This document shows positions 56,005 to 64,000 of a stretch of 64,000 bases of DNA, in pieces. A model generated the notes under the pieces. The model ran no database searches and had not been told where the DNA came from. It saw only the letters and a program-made list of their open reading frames with translations. The translations under genes and the position numbers were made by a program. Numbering within the stretch: position 1 is the first letter of the stretch; each line of letters starts with the position of its first letter. Origin of the DNA: Pseudevernia furfuracea (taxonomy: Eukaryota > Ascomycota > Lecanoromycetes > Lecanorales > Parmeliaceae); the NCBI GenBank assembly GCA_022315425.1, contig JAIUPT010000021.1:1054001-1118000 (forward strand), written 5' to 3'.

Positions 56005-57857
56005 ATGCAGGCTCCGGTGGTGGTGATGAGTGAATTCTCCAAATATAGCTTCAAGCATGAGAGGAAACCCAAGCTGAATTTTGGCAGACACGCAGGCAGG
56101 CGACAGACAAGTGGGTCGCAAAGCACAATTATCAAATATCACAGCAGCAAAGACGTAAGCAAGAGAAAACTGGAAAGCAAGTCGGAAGCCGGATACTGAA
56201 CGACTGCAGTGTGGCAGACATAATACGATCATGTCTTGGTCCCAAGGCCATGCTGAAGATGCTGTTAGATCCTATGGGAGGCATTGTGCTCACAAACGAT
56301 GGCCATGCTATATTACGAGAGATTGAGGTGGCTCACCCAGCAGCGAAGAGCATGATAGAATTAAGTCGGACACAAGACGAAGAGGTTGGGGATGGTACTA
56401 CAACGGTCATAATATTAGGTACACGGTACTACAGATTGCGAGTGTGCATTCACTAACTGCTGTCAGCTGGTGAAATACTTGCACAGGCTCTCCCTCAACT
56501 AGAACGAAACATTCACCCCGTCGTCATAATCGCCGCCTTCAAACGAGCCCTAGCAGACGCTCTCGACATCGTCGAAGAAATCTCCTTGCCTGTCAACATC
56601 AACGATGACAAAGCTATGTATCAACTGATATCCTCCTCCATTGGCACAAAGTTCGTGTCCCGCTGGTCAGAACTCATGTGCAACCTCGCACTCAAGGCTG
56701 TTCGGATAGTGTCACACGAGGCTGGCGGCGGCAAGAAAGAGATCGACATAAAACGATACGCCAAAGTGGAGAAGATACCAGGAGGCGAGATAGAAGATAG
56801 CAAAGTCCTCGATGGGGTGATGCTGAACAAAGACATCACCCATCCCAAGATGCGTCGCCTCATCAAGAATCCTCGTGTTATCCTCCTAGATTGCCCTCTC
56901 GAGTACAAGAAAGGAGAGTCGCAAACGAATATTGAGATCAGCAAAGAAGACGACTGGAATCGCATCCTCCAAATAGAAGAAGAGCAAGTCAAGAGTATGA
57001 CCGACGCCATCCTTTCCCTCAAACCAGACCTTGTCATCACTGAAAAAGGAGTCTCGGACCTCGCTCAGCACTTTCTCGTCAAAGCAAACGTCACCGCTCT
57101 GCGACGTGTCAGAAAGACAGACAACAACCGCATAGCTCGTGCCACAGGAGCCACCATTGTCAACCGCGTCGACGACCTACATGAATCAGACGTGGGCACA
57201 CAATGCGGGCTCTTCGAGATCGAGAAGATCGGCGACGAATACTTCACCTTCCTCACAAAATGTAAGATCCCGAAAGCATGCACCATCCTCCTCCGCGGCC
57301 CCTCAAAAGACATTCTCAACGAAATCGAGCGAAATCTCCAAGACGCCATGTCCGTCGCCCGCAACGTGATGTTCCACCCACGGTTGTCTCCAGGAGGTGG
57401 TGCTACAGAGATGGCTGTCTCGGTGCGATTAGCGCAGATGGCGAAGGCGGTAGAGGGCGTACAGCAGTGGCCGTACAAGGCTGTTGCTGAGGCTATGGAG
57501 GTTATTCCGAGGACGCTGATACAGAACAGTGGGAGCAGTCCTGTGAGGGTGCTGACTAAATTAAGGGCGAAGCATGCGGAGGGCGAGAGTACCTGGGGTA
57601 TTGATGGGGACAAAGGGAGTTTGGTTGATATGAGGGAGTATGGAGTGTGGGAGCCGGAGGCGGTCAAGTTGCAGAGTATCAAGACTGCTGTTGAGGTATG
57701 TGGTCCCCGGGAGTTCCTCTTCCTCTTCCTCTAGCACCTTCGGTATGCTAACACTCTAGTTTAGTCAGCTTGTCTACTACTAAGAGTTGATGACATCTGC
57801 AGCGCGAAATCTGCAAAGCAAGCAGGAGGCAATATAGGAGGAGGCGGAGATGATTAG
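56005..57857 (+). CDS. cct3: T-complex protein 1 subunit gamma (CCT3)
   Basis: Exons are 56005..56029 (25 nt), 56088..56154, 56210..56418, 56467..57695 and 57765..57857, giving 540 residues. CCT is the cytosolic ring chaperonin that folds actin, tubulin and other proteins by ATP hydrolysis; gamma is one of eight subunits. The start MQAPVVVMNTQAGDRQVGRK is typical of the gamma subunit. ATP-site motifs are intact: GPKAMLKMLLDPMGGIVLTN, then DEEVGDGTTTVIILAGE. The equatorial C-terminal half has SPGGGATEMAVSVRL and SIKTAVESACLLLRVDDICS across the last splice. The product ends in a Gly-rich GGNIGGGGDD tail, as in other CCT subunits. Each intron boundary restores known CCT3 sequence. Confidence 0.96.
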
Positions 57858-58386
57858 AACTCTTTGACGGACATAGAGCTTCATTTCACAAATGTACTAT
57901 GTATAAGCGGATATCCAGCATAGAACATGGTACTGTATGAACAAAGCTGATCACTCAGCATAATCTACGTATATGCTTCCCTTGATCCCTTCATCGGTCA
58001 CGGATTTCACGCACGATAGTGATGAGCAGCACTAGTAAGGGTTTTTAAGCTGGATCTAATTCGAAGAGGCAACGCTAGTAGGGGGTTCTTCTGCCTCATC
58101 AATCCATAAATCCTACCACTATGCGAGGATAGAGGATCGCGAGGATGAAGAGGTGGAATTCGCTATGTACCGTATAGGGCTGTCTGGGGGTTGCTTAATG
58201 TGATACTCCGTACATGGAGTTGGTATAGGTTAATTGCTTGAGGCCGTACTCTAAGGTTAGCCCTATGAAATCGAATGCATTTGGCTAAATGGTGTCGAGT
58301 GTCTATCTACCTACCTTACCTAACCACGCTAGTGCAATGTTCTAACCAGTCGCTTGAACAATGCAATGTCATAACAGCGTAGATAT
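57858..58386. other. Convergent intergenic region
   Basis: 529 bases between the 3' ends of cct3 and the DET1-like gene. A CTACCTACCTTACCTAACC run near 58302-58325 is the only pattern noted. Confidence 0.5.
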
Positions 58387-59889
58387 TTACAAGACAGCTC
58401 CTTCAAAACTCTGTTCTTTGGCCTCCATCTTCGCAACCTCCTCTCGGTGCTCTTCCTCCTCTTCATCATCTACATCGCTCTGGTCCCCGAGTGCATCAGC
58501 CCTGACCCTTTCACCATCACCATCCAGCTCGCCATTCAGAGCCATAGCCAAACTTCTTCGAAGAGGCAATGACCTCATGTGCTCTTTCGCTTCTGCTTCA
58601 GAGTCGTCAGGGCTAGACAGACTGGGACTCGCGGCGCCAGAGCGTGAACCACCGCCGTCGCGGCCACCTTTGAGAATTTCCAGGCGGTTGGGCGACACGA
58701 TGCGTTTCCGAGCGCCTGGCGTGGCTAGGTGAACTTCTACGGCGTCGGTCTGCGAGTTTTCTCTTTCCGGTTCTTGGGTCTTGTCTTCTCTGCCTCTTGA
58801 ATACTCGCCCTCACCAACATCGGTCTTCTTTCCATTCGCCGTTTCTTTATTACCATAATCCACCACGACATCTTCAAAAAGCTCCTTCGTGTCTTTCCTC
58901 CTTCTTGCCAACTGCCTCCTTGCAAAATCATCACCGCGGTCCCCGTCTGATTGTAAGCACCCTCCCCACTTCTTCCTGACAGGAATAGGACTCTCCGGCT
59001 CCGTTATGCTGGACCTAGAGTTCGCCCTCTCCCGCTTCAACTCTGACCATGTCCGCAGCTGGTTCTGCAGGATGTATTTCCCACTGTCATCGTTCAGTTT
59101 CATAACCACAAATTCGCAATGGTTCACGTTCCGTAAATCTTCGAAGTATTCCACGCTGAAGTGGTACCATTTCATGAGAAACACTCGAGTCATGAGGCCG
59201 TGAGTAACGAGCACGCAGACGGACGCAAAGTCTGACTCTCCAAAGCTTCGCCATAGTGACTCGTTGAAACCTGAGACCCGATCGTATGCGTCGGCAGCCG
59301 ATTCACCATTTGATATCCTGTAGAAGAAATGTCCGTAATCCGCACGTTCCTGCCACATCCTACTCATCTCTGCGGAGTCAGGTTGGAAGTTTCCAAAATC
59401 TTGTTCTCGTAATCGAGGCTCTTCATACACTTTTATCGTGTGCCGTGGGAAAGGGGAGGGTTTGTGGTCTGGGGCGGGAGACGTGAGAGCATTAAGGATT
59501 CCTTCGGTTGTTTCTCGCGCTCTTCGGTAGGGAGATGTAAAGAAGTGGAGGGTGTCTGAAGGGCGGAGGAGAGAACGGAGCTTTTGGCCTGCTTCTTCGG
59601 CCTGGAAAGATCAGCTTGCGGAGGTATACAGAAGGGTATGAATTGGGACATGGGAAGGTTACCTGCTTCCAGCCATCTTGTGTAAGTTTGACGCGGTGGT
59701 CTGGGATAGTCTGGTGGATATCTCGATTTTCTGGCCTAGATCAGCTCCTTCGTCACGTAGAAGAGGCTTCTGGACGCACTATTTCCTTCTGATTGTGCGT
59801 GGCGTATCAGAATTATCATCTGTAAGCATTAGAAACCCATCTTGGGGTCAAGTAGACTGTACTTTACCCGTGGTTTGCCCATCGTTCAT
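58387..59889 (-). CDS. DET1-like histidine phosphatase (phosphoglycerate mutase fold)
   Basis: Exons are 59889..59863, 59819..59780, 59730..59663 and 59601..58387, giving 449 residues. Splicing yields MNDGQTTGKMIILIRHAQSE, then GNKNRDIHQTIPDHRVKLTQ; RHA (R15-H16) is the catalytic RHG-type motif. Next are the phosphate-pocket SPYRRARETTEGIL and YEEPRLREQDFGNFQ, and the second catalytic histidine in VLVTHGLMTRV. This matches fungal proteins named broad-range acid phosphatase DET1 (yeast Det1, linked to sterol movement). The catalytic domain covers residues 1-270; the rest is a Ser/Glu-rich disordered tail. The physiological substrate is not known to me. Confidence 0.87.
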
Positions 59890-60349
59890 GATGTGCAGGC
59901 TTCAAATTATGGAATAGTAGTAGCTTCAGAGATGGCGGACAATGCATTGCGAATCTGGGCTTATCGATAAGCAACTCCACCACCACCACTAGGCTACATC
60001 TGCACTAGAATTAAATCTTCTCCGGACTACAAACCATCAGTCTCTCCACTTTTCTGCTAATTGATGCTGATTTATCTATGCTATAGAGAACTTCGAACTA
60101 GTCAATACGTACATACGTCTTGCGAAGACGTTTCGTAGCAATGAAGAGGTCTATTAACGATGGGGCCCTGCCCAGCATGTTCACACAACGATCGATCGGA
60201 GTCGGAGAAGAATACGACCAATCCAACGACATCTTCCATCCATCCATACCATTAGCGAGCCTGTAGGACAATTAGCTACTGTTGAACGGTAGACGATAAG
60301 GGAGTATAGACCGAATAGCGATGTGCAATGTATGGGTAAGAAGCCACTT
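59890..60349. other. Intergenic region
   Basis: 460 bases between two leftward genes. Nothing recognisable besides the promoter region of the DET1-like gene. Confidence 0.5.
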
Positions 60350-62793
60350 CTAGTATCCTTCGAACTGTCCTCGAGCCGTCTTTTTATCCTGGTTGTTCTG
60401 GACACGGCCTCCACTCAGACCTGCTGCATGCCGATTTGCCAGGGCACTAGCATGGGCACATTCCTCATCTGTAGGGCTGCTTCCCCCGAGAGCGGTGCGC
60501 AGGTTGGGCGATCCGTAGTCGATCCGTGGGATTCCAGCACCGCGGACGCCCCCGTTAGCTGCATCTTTCGCGGCGAGGCTGGCCTTGATTCTTTCATGCA
60601 TCTCTTTTTCTTCACGGAGACCACGCTCTTTTTCGGCCTCGACTTTACGGACCACTTCCTCTTCGCTATCTTCTTGCTCTTTCCCTTTCTTGGGTTTCTT
60701 CTTAAGCGCACGCATCTTCGACAGCAGACTCTCACCGGTATTGATACGAGGATCGGCGTTTGTCTCTCCAGTGTTCACGACCCCTGGCTTAGTATTACTC
60801 TTGGCAAGCAAAGCATTCATCCTCTCCATTAAGCCACCACTCATGTTTGCAGCCTCGCGAGCAGCCTTGATTCTCTCCATTTCCTTGGCAGCGATCTCGT
60901 TTGCAGGCTTTGCCAGCAGATTATGGAATGCTGGGTCTATAAATGGATCGCCTGTATCGATGGCTGTGGGATGAGTACGCGAATTCATAGCATTGGCGAA
61001 GTAGCGGTCGGCATCCTGCGCCCCCAGGGCCTCAGCATCCTGGTCGGTAAGTTTTGCTGTACCAGGAGCAACAGCACCGCTCACGCCTGATTGATTGCCT
61101 GAAGCTGCAGTATTTGTTCTACGGGGTGGGCGGACGTCAACTAGCTTGGCTCTGCCACTGAAGACGATTGGCATTGCCACTGCTTGTTGGACGCTGTTTT
61201 CATCGCCGGAGTAGTCTGATGGGTTGAATGAATCACTGTCACTGGCGTTTGGATCTTTCTCAGTAGCTAGGGTCTCGGTAACAGTACTATGCTCATCAGC
61301 AGCTTGGTTACCGCGTGCAGCTGAGGCGTCGGAATGGTCATGGATCTGCAATTTATCAGTGTTGGGCAGTTGCAGATAAGCGCTTTACTCACCTTTGAGA
61401 TGTCTCCAGACTTGTCAGTATGTCCTCCAGGGCTTGTACTTGGACCCAAAATGGGGTTCAAACCATGCGATGCAGAGCTTGAACGGCCACGCACAATGGG
61501 TGATCCGTTGGATATGTCGCTTGAAGAATGATGCGCGATTGGTCTGGAATAGTTCACCACATTCTTGGCGTCCGGTGAGGCGTCAACGAGGGTTGGTGCC
61601 GAAATTTTCATACGACTCACGGTCTTTCCTGAAGAAGAAGGGGATGTGGTAGACTCCTTGCTTCCCTTACGGTAGAATAGCTTGCGCAGAGACTTTTTCT
61701 CGTGGCTGACCTCGGGCGAAGTGGCTAATTCTGTCATGACCTTCTTTGGGGGGATTTTATCTTCTTCGCCATAGCCCAACACAAGGTCCGCCTTTGGAAA
61801 GCCTGTCGTCTTGTGATTCAAAACCAGACCTTCGGAGCTCGTGGGAGTTTCGTTGCCCTGGTCGATATCCGCTGTGTTGCCCTGATCTTCACTAGAGAAC
61901 GCGTTGTGGTTGCCACGTCCCTCGGGCATCTTGCCACGATGAGTAGGGGTTAGATAGGTATTGCTGTTCTGGCCGTTCTCCGCAGCGTGGCCCTGATCAT
62001 GGCTATAGAACGCGTCCTGGTCTTCCCCGGTCTTCGAAATCATGCTATGAGCAGCAGCGCTATCTGAGGGTTTCTTTCTCAAAGCCATCGAGCCTTTGCG
62101 GTGACGTAGCGGTGGCGAAGGATGTAGAAGGTCGGAAACCCCGTGCTCTAAAAGAGGTTCAGGATGCGGTGCCGGAGCTCGAGACAAGTTGTGTTGCAAA
62201 GCTGTGGGTGCTGTGTGACTTGCCTCAGCAGAATCTGCGGATTGGTGTGAGCTGCCAGAGCTGCCAGATTTGTTCCGTTTCTTGAAACAGTTCAACTTAC
62301 TTTTTTGAGTTTGAGCAAGGTTGTCTACCAACTCCACACGATGGTGCGTATATGCAGTGGTTTGTGTGATTTGCTCAGGGTGGTTTGTTGACAGATAAAC
62401 TAACAAGTGAACCTTCAGCCTTGATTCTCTCGGCAAACGGAAACACCAACACTTCTTTCGGCGAGGGAAACATCAATTCAAAGGACAATACTGCATACCT
62501 TGGTCACTGTCTTGACAGGTCTTAGCTTTCTGTATCTTCAAAGGTCGGATCTCCTCATAGTCATCGTCGGTATCAATTTCGTCGTCTGCATCTTCGGCGG
62601 CATCATAATACACGTGTTCATACTCTGGATCCATAAGACCTTGATTGTCACTGTCTTGGAAGAACTTTGCATCTGCTTTCTTCTCTGCTTTGTCTCGGTC
62701 AAGGTTGTGCTTTTCTAGCTTTGAAGCAAAGTCTTGCTTTTCGAGCCACGAGAGCTTCCCAGTGGCCTCCTTCTCTGCCATGTCTGCTTCCAT
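60350..62793 (-). CDS. Uncharacterised low-complexity protein
   Basis: Proposed exons are 62793..62499, 62324..61393 and 61345..60350, giving 740 residues. The last splice (SGDISK to IHDHSD) is well supported. The first intron (62498..62325, 174 bp) is my best frame-consistent guess and other acceptors are possible. The N-terminal 95 residues are charged and helical (WLEKQDFASKLEKHNLDRDK) with a long acidic stretch (DDEIDTDDDYEE). The middle is Ser/His/Gln-rich and contains two imperfect repeats (QDAFYSHDQGHAAENGQ; HNAFSSEDQGNTADIDQ). The C-terminal third has a likely helical block (NEIAAKEMERIKAAREAANM; LLSKMRALKKKPKKGKE) that looks most ordered. No signal peptide, membrane segment or known domain. 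The N-terminal exon could be a separate gene. Confidence 0.6.
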
Positions 62794-63442
62794 AAAGGTG
62801 ACTTTTCGTGCTTAGTATAAATTTTCACTGCAAGAGAATTAGCCTCCTGTCTTCTCAAATGTCTTTTCACCTCATAAACCGTCTAAAGTGAGTTCCCGTC
62901 GGACACTCAAGGGCTCGGCATACCTTGTCAAAGGTCTATCGTCTAACACTGTGAGTAGCTAGGGAAATGGAGAGTAAGTTGAGCTATGTGAAAAGCAAGT
63001 TATGTCGAGTGGTTCATGGCAAACCTACTTTACATTGGTAGTGTTTGTGATGTTTGGAACAAAGCTAGACGAAGTCTGCGGACATAACGGTTTTAAGCCA
63101 GTAATGTTTACCCACAGTATTCAGTGCTTCTACAAAAGACTCTCTTCAAGTGTTGGAATCATGGAGAAGGATTCTACAACCTGATGCTTTGCAGCAGAGT
63201 CTACAGCAACCAGATTCATTAGTGTTGTATCCTAGCCAAACACGAGCACCCTATTCAGGATCAGCTGGCCAGCCATCGTCAAGAAGAGTTACGAAGCCAG
63301 AATATCTGGGCCTCTGAAATCTGAAGCCTCAAGAACATCAAAATCCTCAAGTATCTCCATATAACCAGACCTCTTAGTGTTGAAGGGCTTGTTCTAATGC
63401 TTTGAAGCCTAAACACCTCTCCTTGATATTCACACTGAAACG
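62794..63442. other. Divergent intergenic region
   Basis: 649 bases between the uncharacterised gene (leftward) and the last gene (rightward). It contains both promoters. No other feature is recognised. Confidence 0.5.
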
Positions 63443-64000
63443 ATGTCTCTCTTCTTTCCCACAATCGAAACCATCTCCACCATACCAGATGAAGAGCTCT
63501 CTTCGGTCGACCAGATCGACATTTCGGCCTTACAGCAAGCTCTGTCTAAAAAGCCGACGTACAAAGCCTACAAGGCTCTCCTCGTTCACCGCCGTACTCT
63601 ACAATGCTTGAAGATGAATGTGGACCTCATGGTCGAGGTAGCTGATGATGCGCTCTATAAGGCCTTGGAGAACCGCAACAAGGCTGAGCAAGCCCTTGCG
63701 AACGCCTGCAACTCTACTATGTCTCTGTACCCCGCCACGTGTTTGCCCCTTTCTGGCAAAGCGCTCCAAACAATCATCGAGCTGCAGACGGTTTATTACG
63801 ATGAGAAAGTAGGCGTTCTTGTGGAGTGCGATTTCGAGCAGCAGCGTGCGCAGAGAGTCCTTGATGATGTGAACAAGAGGGTGAAGAAGATGGAGCAAGC
63901 TTTGGTGAAGAAGTTTGGCATCCATACTATTGACGATGAGGGCAATCCGCTGTACATGCAGAACGTGGAGCGAGTCATTGATGTCATGGCATCGATTCCG
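63443..64000 (+). CDS. Unknown helical protein, 3' end beyond the window
   Basis: An ATG at 63443 (context ACGATGTC) opens 186 codons that run past base 64000 without a stop. The visible part starts MSLFFPTIETISTIPDEELS and is strongly alpha-helical. Long amphipathic segments (ADDALYKALENRNKAEQALA; RAQRVLDDVNKRVKKMEQAL) suggest a coiled coil. No signal peptide, membrane segment or domain is recognised, and I do not know the family. Codon usage and the absence of stops on this strand support a real gene. Confidence 0.6.
   Translation, partial: MSLFFPTIETISTIPDEELSSVDQIDISALQQALSKKPTYKAYKALLVHRRTLQCLKMNVDLMVEVADDALYKALENRNKAEQALANACNSTMSLYPATCLPLSGKALQTIIELQTVYYDEKVGVLVECDFEQQRAQRVLDDVNKRVKKMEQALVKKFGIHTIDDEGNPLYMQNVERVIDVMASIP

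Noticed and set aside
1..64000. CRISPR arrays, prophage or bacterial operons
   Set aside because: Spliceosomal introns and eukaryotic gene families throughout; no regularly spaced repeats of that kind.

Overview
The window is nuclear DNA of a filamentous ascomycete (Pezizomycotina). Most genes carry short GT-AG introns of about 45-90 bp, several with CTAAC-like branch sites. The gene set is fungal: Spt3, Snu23, Sec18, Dph5, Ist1, a KxDL protein, Cct3, an Lte1-like RasGEF, glutaminase A, allantoicase, a DUF2421-type transporter, a FlbE-like protein and a DET1-like phosphatase. I cannot fix the class or species from sequence alone. Exon maps were built by hand, by joining exons so that the frame and the known family sequence continue across each splice. 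They are predictions, not transcript data.

Layout. 1-19 kb is a dense housekeeping block: LENG1-like protein (cut by the left edge), spt3, snu23, a 12-TM transporter, an AT-hook protein, ist1, an F-box protein, a conserved unknown, a KxDL protein, sec18 and dph5. 20.17-24.45 kb is one complete Tc1/mariner-type transposon. It has 99-bp terminal inverted repeats, a TA target duplication, a transposase broken by three in-frame stops, and a convergent, fully open 757-codon second gene. 25-33 kb is looser: a FlbE-like gene, secreted glutaminase A, a decayed membrane-protein fragment, long non-coding stretches and a cysteine-rich secreted protein. 33.7-54 kb holds a TBC RabGAP, the Lte1-like RasGEF, an M13 metallopeptidase, an ankyrin/DIL protein, an SLC45/SUT-like transporter and allantoicase. 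54-56 kb is gene-poor, with a fragment resembling the first half of an AKAP7-like 2H phosphoesterase. 56-64 kb holds cct3, a DET1-like phosphatase, an uncharacterised low-complexity protein and the start of an unknown gene that runs off the right edge.

How the genes fit together. There is no operon-like or biosynthetic cluster. Several genes touch membrane traffic (Ist1, KxDL, Sec18, the TBC protein, the ankyrin/DIL protein), but they are separate transcription units and I infer no joint regulation. The strongest unusual signal is the transposon: its transposase is dead while its 757-codon partner gene stays open.
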